Shown: one piece after another, positions 20,800 through 31,739 of the stretch
Position numbering within the stretch: position 1 is the stretch's first letter
Layout of the letters: the number at the start of each line of letters is the position of its first letter
From: Strigamia acuminata
Taxonomy: Eukaryota; Arthropoda; Chilopoda; Geophilomorpha; Linotaeniidae
Length of the DNA stretch: 60,000 nucleotides
Reading direction: 5' to 3'
Assembly: GCA_949358305.1 (NCBI GenBank)
Contig: OX442321.1
Location: 3,375,605 to 3,435,604 of the forward strand
Notes under the pieces: model-generated
The model's database searches: none
Seen by the model: the letters and a program-made list of their open reading frames with translations, nothing else
Told to the model about the DNA's origin: nothing
Program-made: the position numbers and the translations under genes

Positions 20800-22104
20800 G
20801 AGTGGAGTGGGAATGGGCGGAACGAGAGAGACTGTTGAGACAGCGGAAATTATTTCAGTTGGAATGTCAGGTCATGTGGCAATATAAAGCATGAAAGAGA
20901 TTAAGAACTACACCCCAAGAAATAGAAAAATAAAAATTCGTATACAGAAATAAGAGAATCGAGCACAAAAAATTGATGGAATGTCAGTACACCTGCTAAA
21001 GCCATCTGCAAATGCATTTTTCCATCTGCAAATTCATTTCTCCATTTGAAAATGCATTTTTTTCCATCTAAAAATGCATTTTTTTTGCTTGAAAATGTCA
21101 TTTTTGAAGTTTATGACCATGTCTTAGCCACTGATCACTTTGAAAAGGTTTCAGAAATTACGTAAATCCCAAACTAAACACTTGATGTCACGAAAACCCA
21201 CAAAATAAATTCAATTTCAAATGAAAAATTCAAACCAAACGGCGCATCAAATCATATTCTTGCCAAATAAATACTCAACCGCCACATGAAGAAAATACAA
21301 TTCGAACTAGGCCTAAAATGGCGCCAAACCATAGCAAAAGAACATGAGTAAGAAAATAAATGGATCATTTTTCAAAGAAAATTCAAACCTGAGTAATTTG
21401 CGGAAATGGTAATGCCGAGTTGACTAACGTGAAACATGAACACAGCGTGTGACACGCAGTAACAAAAGTATTCATTTTCACTGCATTAGGCTTAAAATGG
21501 AATCCACAGAAATGAAATCGGGCCCAAAATGGAATGAAATCGGAAATTATCAACTCTCAATCCAGTACCTTGGTTGTGCATGGATAGAATTCTGCATAAA
21601 TAAAATGAAATACAAAGGAAAAACGAATGGAATATTGTGAAAACGGATGAAAAGAATGAAAACAACGGAGCGAAATGGAAGACACAGCACGACCAGCAAA
21701 ATCTTGCTGTTCACCTCGCCTCGTGCTGATCGAGACCAAATTACGTGACATATATATTATTGTTTAACGTCTCGCATTGTTTATAGCATTGTCATAAAAC
21801 GACCAAAATAATTTTATTTAAGTTTTTCAATTTTTGCAATTTTTGCAATTTTTGCAGCATGTCAAAAATCATTTGTGCAATTTTTGCAGCATAAAATTCC
21901 ATTCGTGACTAAAAAAGTAAAAAAAAAAAAAATGCATTTTGAACATACAACTCCATTTGTTCTTTTAAATCTAAAAACTAAATTTTATTCTAAAAAAAAA
22001 TCCACCATTTGCACATTCAAAAAAAAATCCAATTTATTCACTTCATTTAATTGAACAAAACTGTATTTAAAAAATAAAAAATGACAACCCCGACTAAAAC
22101 AATT
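20800..22104. repeat. Dispersed multi-kb repeat, copy (plus orientation)
   Basis: This shares blocks in the same order with 31470-34150 and, inverted, with 38580-37390. The blocks include a run of TGCATTTT/CATCTGCAAATGCA elements, a block with CATCAAATCATATTCTTGCC, a block encoding CCSPRLVLIETKLRD, and a final block ending in MTTPTKTIS wording. A small ORF at 21449-21640 (MESTEMKSGPKWNEIG) recurs, decayed, at about 54550. Confidence 0.75.
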
Positions 22105-22568
22105 TCAATAGTCAACCCATAAGCCTTCCAGAGGTTGTCCTGGACCGTCAATATCATGCCACCAGTCAGTCTGAGTCGGAATTTCACCAGAAAATACCCT
22201 CAGTGGACCATACGCGTCGCCCTGTCCTTCACTGTGCCCAGCAATGTCACGCAACGGGATTTGGTTGTAACCCCGGACGAACATCGAAGGAGGAGGACCC
22301 CAAATTCGCTGCACTGCAGGGAACGTCACCGCGAGCCAGTCATATATCGGTGGATATCTCAATCTACGACGTCTAAAAAGTGCAAATAAACATTAAAATA
22401 CACTCGTAATCTTTCCATTAAAATTATCCACTATTTTATAAACCTGATGTGGGTCCTGGAATTCAATACTTCGTATTCAACAGTGTGTGTAAACACCCAA
22501 CCGACATTTATCATTGAGGACATTAAGTCCAATGCACACAGCAGTATCATGGTCCGCCACAATCGCAT
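22105..22568 (-). CDS. Unrecognised small secreted or membrane-anchored protein (2 exons)
   Basis: Exon 1 is 22568-22444 and exon 2 is 22372-22105, joined through GTTTAT...TTTTTAG in phase 2. The 130-aa product starts with a hydrophobic segment (MILLCALDLMSSMINVGWVF, residues 7-26) compatible with a signal peptide or anchor. It continues with a basic patch (RRRRLRYPP) and an aromatic/Pro/Gly-rich domain (AVQRIWGPPPSMFVRGYNQI, TQTDWWHDIDGPGQPLEG). Its non-repetitive composition and consistent phases suggest a real gene. The stop codon lies at the edge of the dispersed repeat at 20800-22104, so the 3' end may have been replaced. I recognise no family. Confidence 0.55.
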
Positions 22569-22994
22569 AACACAATTTTGAAATTTATGATTTATTAATA
22601 ATCGTCTGTAATTGTTAATTTAGCCATTAAGTTTTTTTTTTTATCTTGTGGAATTACTCTTAGATTTATATTGGGTTGGTGAAAAATGATGATGTATGGT
22701 ATTGCCCTTTTAGGCCTAATAATTTGTGAAAACGACAACAATGGCAGAAAAATGTTATTTAATAAAATAAAAAAAATTAAAAATAAAGTAGAACAAATAT
22801 TATTGGATTTTTAATTTTTTTTATTATTTAATATTCAATTTTTAATGAATTTATTTATTTATTTATTTTAAAATTCAAATTTCCTCGCAAATTCCACTCC
22901 ATTTTAAAGTAATAATTCTGAAATCCACCGCTAGAGTTCGCTGTTTGAAAAAAAAGTAACGCATTTTCACGAGTCGGCAGCGCGATTCAACGAG

Positions 22995-25849
22995 ATGAGT
23001 GTTTCCTTTCTCCGCCACGTGTGTTTAGCTTTCCCTGCAACGATCAGGTGTGCTCCTCAGACCCGGCATCACTCCCGTACGTTCCGGCAACTGCAACGAA
23101 CGATGTACCGAGCCATTGAACGTGGTTCCTTGAACACCCCAAACTACCGCATATATTTCAGTAAGTAAAACACGAAAACAAAATTTCCAAATAACAAATT
23201 ACGTCATGCCGGCAAGCAAAACGAGCCAAAAAATCAATCTATAAGCAATTAAATCAATCAATACCTATAAAATATGCACCAAACATGCACAAACCAATCA
23301 AGAAAATGTTGTTTTCTTTCAAAAATGCCACATTTCTTAATAATTCATCGGAATAATTAATAATTTTTGTGTTTTTTGATGTTTTAGAGGACGAAAAAGG
23401 AGCAATTTCGCCATTTCATGACATTCCACTGTTCGCCGATGAAGAAAATAACATATTTAATATGGTAGTGGAGGTCCCTCGATGGACGAATGCGAAAATG
23501 GAAGTGAGTTTGTTTGTGTGCCAAAAGATAGAGGAAGTTATTATCGACAAAACGACAAAAGTCGATAAGTGAAAGAGTTATTTATGCGAGAGAATTATTA
23601 GATATGAAGTGACACGTCTGGAAATCATTTATTTTATTAATTAATTTTATTTATTTAGATTAACACGAAGGAAGTGATGAATCCCATTTCGCAAGACCTC
23701 AAAAAGGAAAAATTACGATTTGTCCACAATTGTTTTCCACACCACGGCTATATTTGGAACTACGGCGCTTTACCGCAGGTTTAAAAAAAATCAGATTGTG
23801 ATAAGTCAAGTTTGGATTTTAATTTAATTATTTAATATTTAAATTCTAGACGTGGGAGAACCCGGAATCGATCGACGAAGCGACGAAATGTAAAGGCGAT
23901 AATGACCCGATCGATGTTTGCGAAATTGGTCAAAGGGTTTGTGGATTTTTATGTTTTTAAAATTAATTTTTGTAATTTGTTGCACATTTGTGTCAAGGTG
24001 GCCAAGCGTGGCGACGTGTTACGAGTGAAAATACTTGGAACGATGGCATTGATCGACGAAGGTTCGTTGAATGTGTAATTTTGTCGTGATTGAGTGCTTT
24101 CTTTATTATTTATTTTGTTTTTTTGTTTTTAGGGGAAACAGACTGGAAACTTCTCGCCATCGACGTGACTGATCCGTTGGCCGAGAGTCTAAATGGTGCG
24201 TCGATGTGGAATAACTTGCGGTTGATTTGTTTAATGATTTTTCTTTTTGAATTATTAGATGTTGCAGATATAGAAAAAATTATGCCGGGGTTTTTGAGGG
24301 TGAGATAGCGAGGATATCTGGTTAATCCAATGGGTGGACGAGGTTGTGGCAACTGAGGAAGCTGATTTGGCTGTGAAACATTTTTTGGACATATAAAATG
24401 CAAATTTTCTTTTAAAAAATGAGATTTTTCATCAAGAATGGGAATTTTGGCTAAAAATGCAATTCTGTTGCCTTAAAATGCAGTTTCTCTAAAAATACAA
24501 TTTTTTACGTATAAAATTTGACATATTTTGTCTAAAAATACAATTTTCTTCAGTCTAAAATGCAATTTTACGTGTCTAAAATGCATTTTACGTGTCTAAA
24601 ATGCATTTTTCGTGTCTAAAATGCATTTTTTGTGTCTAAAATGCATTTTATGTGTCTGAAATCCACTTTTTTATGTCTAAAACTGCGATTTTTGTTAAGA
24701 GAGACACCTCGTTTGCTTTAAGCAAGTAAATGCATTAAAGTAGATATTTTTATGACCAAAATCTATTCATTTTTGCACTTAAAAAATCCATTTCAACACG
24801 GAAGAATAGACAATTCTAAGCAGCAACCTCGGGTGCCACAGCAAAACTCGTTCCACCACTAAAAATGCAGTCAATAAATTAAAAAGAACCTTTCCTCCAT
24901 TTAAAGGCCACTCATGAATGGTTTCGAATTTACAAGATGCCCGACGGTAAACCTGAAAATAAATTTGCTTTCAACGGAGAAGCTAAAAATAAGGTACAAC
25001 CTGAAATAAATAATTTTGCAACAAAAAAAAAATGAAAAATATTTTCTTCTCTATTTTAGGAATTCGCTTTGAAAATCATCCAAGAGACGCATCAGTATTG
25101 GAAAAACCTAATAAACAATGCCCAAGAAACCAACCTAAACAGGTACAACAAATTGCCAAAAAAAATATATCCAAATTTTAGAAAATTTTCAAAAATTTCA
25201 AAAATATTTCAGAAATATTTCAGAAATTTGTGAAAAAATTTCAGAAATTTGTGAAAAAATTTCAGAAATTTGTGAAAAAATTTCACAAAAATTTTAAAAA
25301 GTATTTCAGAAAGTTTCAAAAAAAATTAGAAATTTTTGAAAAAATTTTAACGAAATTTATTGAAAAAAATTCAAAACAATTTTAAAAAAATTTAAAAAAA
25401 TATACAAAAATTTTCTATAAATTTTCACAAATTTTTAATAAATTTTCACAAATTTTTAATAAATTTTCACAAATTTTTAATAAATTTTCACAAATTTTCA
25501 AAAAATTTCAAAAAATTTCAAAAATTCTCCATAAAAAAATTCACACATTTTAACAAAATTTTCACACATTTTAGCAAAATTTTCACAAAAATTTAAAAAT
25601 TTGCTAAAATATTTTTTTAATAAAAAATAAATAATTTTCCAGAACAAATGTAACGGTGTGCGAAAGTCCGTACATCGTGACCCGCGAAGAAGCCGACTCT
25701 CACTTCGATAAAAGCGAAGAACTAGCCCCACCAACCGACACCGACTCAACCGGTAAACAAACCAAACAAAACCAAAAAAAAAACCAACCAATCCTAACAA
25801 ATTATCACATATTTCAGTCGACAAGTGGCACTACGTCCGTCTGCACTAG
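22995..25849 (+). CDS. PPA1: Soluble inorganic pyrophosphatase (PPA1/Nurf-38 type), 11 exons
   Basis: It hydrolyses pyrophosphate to two phosphates with Mg2+, pulling biosynthetic reactions forward. Exons: 22995-23160, 23388-23503, 23659-23778, 23850-23936, 23998-24061, 24133-24195, 24259-24299, 24907-24993, 25060-25142, 25643-25752, 25818-25849; all introns are GT-AG and the sum is 969 nt (322 aa). Visible family motifs are [38 protein letters not shown], the active-site signature [27 protein letters not shown] and [18 protein letters not shown], ending DKWHYVRLH. Catalytic Asp/Lys/Glu/Tyr positions appear kept. A second in-frame ATG at 23103 gives 286 aa, the usual cytosolic length. The extra 36 residues are Arg-rich and nearly acid-free ([25 protein letters not shown]), like a mitochondrial presequence. 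The 608-bp intron 7 and 500-bp intron 9 are filled with simple repeats. Confidence 0.95.
24540..24680. repeat. ~20-bp tandem repeats in pyrophosphatase intron 7
   Basis: The unit GTGTCTAAAATGCATTTT is repeated about 5-6 times with small changes. The ATGCATTTT core is the same low-complexity word found in the dispersed repeat elsewhere in the window. Confidence 0.8.
25170..25630. repeat. A/T-rich degenerate tandem repeats in pyrophosphatase intron 9
   Basis: Runs of AATTTTCACAAATTTTTAAT and TTCAGAAATTTGTGAAAAAA. An antisense ORF over it is only a by-product of the repeats. Confidence 0.75.
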
Positions 25850-25916
25850 AACTAGAACCAGAACCACCCGCAAACCCGAGTAGCGACGTACAAAAACTGT
25901 ACAAAAAATCACTCAA

Positions 25917-25922
25917 AATAAA
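25917..25922 (+). terminator. Polyadenylation signal of pyrophosphatase gene
   Basis: AATAAA 68 nt after the stop codon. The same 3' UTR words (CTGTACAAAAAATCACTCA) recur in the partial copy at about 34520. Confidence 0.65.
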
Positions 25923-25946
25923 ATTGCGTTTCCATTAATCAATCAA

Positions 25947-26312
25947 TCATTTATTCCTTCTGGATTTACATTTCTTTTTACTGTTTCGCACTATCGTCGG
26001 CAATTCGCATTTATTTAACTTGGTTAACTTCGCTCGCTCCTCTTTCCTCTGCATTTTCCGCTTCAACTTTGTCACCGCCAATCGAAAGAAATCGACTTCC
26101 TCGTGATCTTGCGCCTTCGTGGGCGTTTTGTCGCGTTTTCTTTTCGTCTTTTTGGGCACCGGCGACTCTTCCGCGTTGGTTTCTTCGCGTTTTGGGCGTT
26201 TTTCGTTGCTTCCTTCTCGGGTTTTTCGGCGGTGCGGGTTTGCTGCGCGGGCGGTCGACGTGTTTTTCGTGACTGGTCCATTTTTTCCGTTTGTTATGTC
26301 CGTTTCTGCTGG
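25947..26312 (-). pseudogene. 3'-end copy of the ZCCHC7-like gene, decayed
   Basis: It is tail-to-tail with the pyrophosphatase gene. It matches the C-terminal exon of the gene at 34581-37242: KTKRKR, EEVDFFR, AVTKLKRKMQRKEERAKLTK and CKSRRNK are shared in order. An indel near 26200 puts the upstream Lys/Arg-rich part in another frame. Upstream, about 210 bp present at 34970-35180 are missing, including the exon's 5' boundary. It cannot encode a complete protein and is a left-over of the duplicated gene junction. Confidence 0.8.
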
Positions 26313-27600
26313 CCTCGATTATGCGGTGGCAAAAGGAGGGTTGTTTTGCGAGATTTGTCGAGATTTGTTAAAGGTTTTAAGAATTTAGTCGGAATTCGTA
26401 AAGATTTGATTGAATTTTTTTAAATTTGACAAAATCCATCACAATTGTCTGTTATTTCATCATCGCTATGACGTCACGCAACAATAATATCATCTCTCAT
26501 CTGTCTTCATAAATAGAGTATAAGGAAATCAGATTTAAAAATCAAATTGCAACAGATTATTACGAGGTCCGCTCTTTATGTATTGTGTTGTTTTTAGAAA
26601 TAAATAAAATTTAAATGTGAAGACATTTTTTTAAAACTTCTAAACCCCATCTAATGTCTAAAGTCTAATAAAAAAGTCTAATAAAACGGTTCTGTCTGTC
26701 CGTCCGTCCGCATCAACTCCTCCAAAACGAAAGCAGCTAGAGCCAAATGGGCAACTGCAATGAACTCGGCATACCTTCAATAGGTGCCTAAGGAATTTTC
26801 GTACGCATTACAGATGGCTTGTTTTATTTTGTTAGGGGTTTGGGTTTTGGATGTGCAGGAGATTGATTTTGTAGGATTTAGAAGATTTGTGGGAAGATTT
26901 AAGAAGATTTTAGAGGTTTATTTGAAGATTTGGAGAAGATTTTAAAGGTTTATTTGAAGATTTGGAGAAGATTTTAGAAGATTTTAGAGGTTTATTTGAA
27001 GATTTTAGAGGTTTATTTTAAGATTTTAGAGGTTTATTTGAAGATTTTAAGAAGATTTTAGAAGATTTTAGAGGATTTTAGAGATTTATTTGAAGATTTT
27101 AGAGGTTTATTTGAAGATTTGAGAAGATTTTATAGATTTGTCTGAAGATTTGAGAAGATTTTATAGATTTATCTGAAGATTTGGGAAGATTTTATGGATT
27201 TGTCTTAAGATTTGGTAAGATTTTAAACATTTGTCTCAAGATTTGATGGGATTTAATAAGGTTTTAATGATTCGGCTCAAGATTTCATAAGATTCTAAAA
27301 ATTTTGTCTCAAGATTTTATAAGATTCTAAAGATTTGTCTCCACATTTGATGGAATTTGATTTGAATTAGATTTTACGCTATCATTCGTTTTTATCAATA
27401 AAATTGGTTTTTTCCATTAAAAAAATCGTTTTAAACCAATACAGTACAAATTCATTTTCACACGTGCGCCTACATCTTGACAAGTTCCTCAAAGTTTTTA
27501 AGAATTTAGTCGGAATTCGTAAAGATTTGATTGCATTTTTTTAAATTTGGCAAAATTCATTAAAATTTACACGGATTTTGTGGAATTTCGTCAAAATTTG
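26313..27600. other. Intron-derived and simple-sequence DNA between gene copies
   Basis: 26330-26440 and again 27490-27620 resemble ZCCHC7-like intron 3 (35185-35320). Between them are a CRE-containing upstream fragment of the small membrane-protein family (26455-26515), a CTGTCCGTCCGTCCGCATCAA stretch (26690-26720), and about 460 bp of degenerate AAGATTTTAGAGGTTTATTTG repeats (26870-27340). No gene seen. Confidence 0.6.
26469..26476. promoter_or_regulatory. CRE-like palindrome TGACGTCA, orphan copy
   Basis: Same octamer and flanking GCTATGACGTCACGCAACAA context as at 20415, but exon 1 is missing downstream. It is a fragment of the family's upstream region. Confidence 0.45.
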
Positions 27601-27637
27601 ATCAAAATTTGACGAATATCGACAAATTGAAAATTTT

Positions 27638-28080
27638 CGTACGACTTCGGCTCGCCGTGAGCAGATTGCCGCACAACCTCCAGCGGCTCAACCCGTGCGA
27701 GTTGTTGCAACTCCAGTTGCCTTTGCCCCTCAACACGTGCGAGTTGGAGCTGACAGAACGTTTCCGAATGCCGACAATCGCAAAATTATCATAAACTATC
27801 AAGCTAATAAGGGCCCAACGGGCGAAACTCAAAGGAGATCACTAAGAACTTTGAGCAGGGTTGTTTTTTTTATTTTTATTATTTTTATTTTTTTTATTTT
27901 TATTTTCTTATTAATTTATTTATTTCTTAGGATTTAAAAATTCCAGTAGAAGATGTTGTAGCTCAGCAAAATCTGTTATTAATTAACAGTGTTCGAGTCA
28001 CAAAATTACCTAGACATCTTTATCATAGCCTACACTACAACAGAAAGAAAGAAATAAATAAAAAAAAATGTAAAAAATAA
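27638..28080 (+). CDS. Small membrane-protein family, exons 2 and 3 only
   Basis: The exon-2-like frame (about 27638-27859; RTTSARREQIAAQPPAAQPV, then FPNADNRKIIINYQANKG and SLRTLSR) joins in phase 0 through GTTGTT...TTTCTTAG to exon 3 at 27931-28080 (DLKIPVEDVVAQQNLLLINS, LPRHLYHSLHYNRKK, stop). The first part matches copy 1 (FTNENNRRI) and the copy at 56749 (YREQSAQIAHPVASQPV). The second matches the inverted copy at 40540-40620 and exon 3 at 45977. No exon 1 was found: the 5' side is ZCCHC7-like intron sequence. It is probably a truncated copy, but it shows how exons 2 and 3 connect. Confidence 0.5.
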
Positions 28081-28149
28081 CAAACAAATTTTAATTTATG
28101 TGGTAGCTGGATTAAGTAAATAAATTTTTAAAAATTTATAAATAAAAAA

Positions 28150-28400
28150 TTTTTAAGAGAAATTTCAAAAAATGTGAATTTTTATCATTTCAAAAGTGAA
28201 CTAGAAGAGTAAAATGCAAATTTTTATCATTTCAAAAGTGAACTAGAAGAGTAAAAGGTGAATTTTTATCATTTCAAAAATGAACTAGAAGAGTAAAATG
28301 CGAATTTTTATCATTTCAAAAGTGAACTAGAAGAGTAAAAGGTGAATTTTTATCATTTCAAAAATGAACTAGAAGAGTAAAAGGTGAATTTCTTATTTTG
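28150..28400. repeat. ~41-bp tandem repeat (about 5-6 units)
   Basis: The unit contains ATTTTTATCATTTCAAAAGT and GAACTAGAAGAGTAAAA. Two more units lie at about 28920-29010. Confidence 0.85.
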
Positions 28401-28461
28401 TTTTATATTTTTGTATTTCGAACGACGTGTTCAGAACCTTTAGCTCTTTTTCGCATAAGTG

Positions 28462-28644
28462 TTAAATTGTAATTATGGTATCTGGTTTCTGGATTTTCAC
28501 ACTTGACTCAACAGCAATAACGTGACAGCATTTACTCTTGCTCGGACAAGTGCATTGCCACTTTTTATTATTGATTGTACAATTTAAAAATCGTGCACAC
28601 TTTGCATCGTTTTGTAAATTAGATGGGAAATTCAGTTTAGTCAT
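28462..28644 (-). CDS. 60-aa Cys-rich ORF with SWIM-type zinc-finger pattern
   Basis: A minus-strand ORF starting MTKLNFPSNLQNDAKCARFL. It contains WQCTCPSKSKCCHVIAV, which fits the SWIM zinc-binding spacing CxC...CxH followed by hydrophobic residues. SWIM fingers occur in Mule-type transposases and some host proteins. Length and isolation suggest a fragment of a larger protein; no upstream partner is visible. The call rests on one motif. Confidence 0.35.
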   Translation of the reverse strand: MTKLNFPSNLQNDAKCARFLNCTINNKKWQCTCPSKSKCCHVIAVESSVKIQKPDTIITI

Positions 28645-29039
28645 TTATTATGTTGAAAAATAATAATTTTACAAAAACACATTTGGAAATCAAAATTGAT
28701 CCTAGATTGGGGTTAAAGTCCCCATTTCAGGTGGGGTGGAGGCCCCAGGCTGACCACAGGAGACGGTTAAGTTGTAAGCTGTTGTGGAGAGAATGACTGT
28801 CTGGGACAGGTCGAGAGAAAGACTGTCAAGAGAACGACCAAGAAGTTAATTCAATTTGGGTATGATCTCCGCCACCAAAGTCGAGAGTATAGAATAGCAA
28901 CATACAGCGTGTTCAGCTATTGTAAAATGTGAATTTTCATCATTTCAAAAGTGAACTAGAAGAGTAAAATGTGAATTTTTATCATTTCAAAAGTGAACTA
29001 GAATTTTATCTTACTATTATGGTTCACCCGAGGTACTTA

Positions 29040-29900
29040 AAGACAGGAGTGACAGCAATGGTTTGGCTACTTAATTTATCTGTACAGGTAAAATTGAAAA
29101 AATAATTTTAAAATTTTTTAATTCTTTTTTTTCTTCAAAAGGTCGTAGCACATCTCCCCGCCCAAGTGGCTCGTGCGAGACAAAGTGGGTTTTCGGATGA
29201 GGATGATATTGGAAAACAGAAATGTGTTCATAATACGTTCGAATATTTAGCGAATCAACCAATTGGTCAAATTGTTAACCATGTTATTATCATTGGATTA
29301 TTTAAGCTGGCATTTGTAAATTATATATTGCCAAAGATATGTCTTAGATTTGTTATTTGTTATTTTTATTTTATTTATTTATTTACTTATTTCTTAGGAG
29401 CTGAATATTCACCCTATCCACACACTAATCAAATTTACAGTTCAAGTGCTTGACAGAACTGTACAGTAATTATACAACATAATAATTCACTACAAGCAGC
29501 TAAAGGAGGATCTGAAAATCAAAGAAAAAAGATCCTCAATAAAGTTTGACTTTGACTTTGGGCTTTTCATTACTTTCTCTATTCTGACACTCTTAAAGCG
29601 TGCCATTAGGACCAGGAAGGGAGGTTAATGGCCAGAAGAGGGGTTAAAACTACAGTTACAAAAAAACTACAAAAGTAGCGATCATCGTAGCCATGTGACC
29701 ACCAAGTTGACTGGATAGAAAACCACAAAAGATAAAGTGCAACCTTTAAGCTAAGTTAGGCTGAGGAAATAAACTACAAGTGCATAAACTAGAAAATGCA
29801 AGATGCCAGGTTGAAGATTTTTAGAAGTAGAAGAGATAAGTCACTTTTATAAGTCAAAGAAGTGATTCCAATTGCGCAAGGGGTAAAGAAAATTTTGTAA
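29040..29900. repeat. Dispersed repeat block with polyadenylation-like end, copy 1
   Basis: It contains an exon-like ORF (29166-29453: ARARQSGFSDEDDIGKQK, then GLFKLAFVNYILPKICLRFV). TTTCTTAG and an AATAAAGTTTGACTTTG 3' end (about 29538) follow, then a block ending with GATAAGTCACTTTTATAAGT. The same order recurs at 30560-31260 and 57330-57865, and partly at 45030-45100 and 31745-31900. Confidence 0.7.
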
Positions 29901-30039
29901 ATTAACACACAGGCTTTTAAGTACGCACGGGTGCACAAACGGAAGCCCGAATATTCAAAGAAATAATCGATTTTTTGATGATTTATTCGATGTTTTTGTA
30001 AAATATTCGGATCAAATATTCGATTTCTTGGTGAAATAT

Positions 30040-30382
30040 TTGATTTTAATAACCAGAGGTGGTTATTACATTTATTAAAACGGCCGGATTCTGTTTGTTT
30101 TTTTGTTTTTGCTTATTTTGTGACAAGGTAAAGTAAACAAAAACAAATCTAATTTTATAATTATTTTTTTTTTAATATAGGAAACAAGATCCGGTTCCGG
30201 TTCCGGTTCCGTTTGATAAACTAGCCGTCAATCGACTATCCCCTATAAATCCCTCATTTCTATCCCGAAAAATGGGCAACGCGAAATCAACAAACTTCAT
30301 CTTAGATCCGGAATTCTGTACACCACTCATCAAAACCGTCGGTGTGTTTTTGTTTTTGGGTGTTCGGTTACTTTCTAACAAG
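30040..30382 (+). pseudogene. Exon-like ORFs of an MGNxKST-type small protein
   Basis: Hydrophobic wording KTAGFCLFF...LFCDK ends at a GTAAAG donor (30128). After an ATATAG acceptor a frame from about 30181 reads KQDPVPVPVPFDKLAVNRLS and then MGNAKSTNFILDPEFC (ATG 30272), ending KTVGVFLFLGVRLLSNK|GTAAGG at 30382. The two hydrophobic endings are homologous, so this is a tandem of related exons. MGN is a possible myristoylation start. No confident downstream exon. Confidence 0.4.
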
Positions 30383-30559
30383 GTAAGGTAAACAAAGAAC
30401 AAAAATAATTTTTAATTAATTTTTTTAAAATATAGCTGGATTAAAGTGCATAATTTGTCACACCTAAATTATCAAAGGCTGAGGCAATACCGATTACAAC
30501 ATGTCCAATAAATTGGGAATACCAGCGCAAATCTTAAAGGACAGATTTTTTAAAATGTC

Positions 30560-31260
30560 GTAGGACATCCGATCGCCGAGAACAATCTGCGCAGATTGCA
30601 CACTGCCGCTCAACCTGCGCAGGTTTTCGAGAAAATGAGTGTCTGTGACAGCACTGTCATATGCTGTTATGTTATTATCAATGGATTATTTAAGCTGGCA
30701 TTTGTAAATTATATATTGCCAAAAATATGTCTTAGATTTGTTATTTTTTATTTTTATTTTCTTATTTATTTACTTATTTCTTAAGAGCTGAATATTCACC
30801 CTATCCACATACTAATCAAATTTACAGTTCAAGTGTTTGACAGAACTGTACAGTAATTACAAAATAATAATTCACTACAAGGCAACTAAAGGAGGAAACG
30901 ATCCGAAGATGAAAGAAAAAAAAACCTCAATAAAGTTTGACTTTCAGTCTACTCTCCGACTTTGACTTTGGGCTTTTCATTACTTTCTCTATACTGCAAT
31001 ATTTTTCCTAAACTTATATTTCAAACATTCTGGCACTCTTAAAACGTGCCATTAGGACCAGGAAGGGAGGTTAATGGCCAGAAGAGCCGTTAAAACTACG
31101 GTTACAAAAAAACTACAAAAGTAGCGATCATCGTAGCCATGTGGCCACCAGGTTGGCTGGATAGAAAACCACAAAAGATTAAGTGCAACCTTTAAGCTAA
31201 GTTAGGCTGAGGAAATAAACTAGAAAATAGAGATAAGTCGCTTTTATAAGTCAAAGAAGT
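30560..31260. repeat. Dispersed repeat block, copy 2
   Basis: Same order as at 29040-29900. An exon-2-like start (RRTSDRREQSAQIAH, about 30560) is followed by GLFKLAFVNYILPKICLRFV (30680-30745), AATAAAGTTTGACTTTC, the long shared 3' block and GATAAGTCGCTTTTATAAGT. Confidence 0.7.
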
Positions 31261-31589
31261 GATTCCAACTTCACTTAATCTTAATCCTTATTTGAATTCT
31301 CAGAGATATGATGTAAAAACCGTCCTATCTTGTTGAGGAAAATCATTTCAGTTGGAATGTCAGGCCATGTGGCAATTCTTTATGAACGGTCATGTCCAAA
31401 TTCCAGGCAATCTACCAGAAAACGTCTATAACCATCTGTACTATGTACAAAATCATTAATCTGATTTTATTTCAGTTGGAATGTCAGCGCATGTGGCAAT
31501 ATAAAGTATTCTTCATACTCAAGAAATAGAAAAATAGAAATTCGTATACAGAAATAAGAGAATCAAACAAAAAATTGATGGAGTGCCAG

Positions 31590-31735
31590 TACGCCTGAAA
31601 AAGCCATTCGCAAATGCATCTTTCCATCTGCAAATGCATTTTTTTTCCATCTGCAAATGCATTTTTTTTCCATCTGCAAACGCATTTTTTTTCCATCTGC
31701 AAATGCATTTTTTTTCCATCTGCAAATGCAACTAC
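31590..31735. repeat. ~23-bp tandem repeat GCAAATGCATTTTTTTTCCATCT
   Basis: About 5-6 units. They create an antisense Lys/Cys-rich repetitive ORF that is not a gene. Similar shorter arrays lie at 21000-21090, 31925-32030, 38285-38415 and 57920-57990. Confidence 0.85.
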
Positions 31736-31739
31736 TGTA

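Noticed and set aside
28150-28400. Regular ~41-bp repeats considered as a CRISPR array
   Set aside because: Repeats are head-to-tail without unique spacers, and the genome is eukaryotic.
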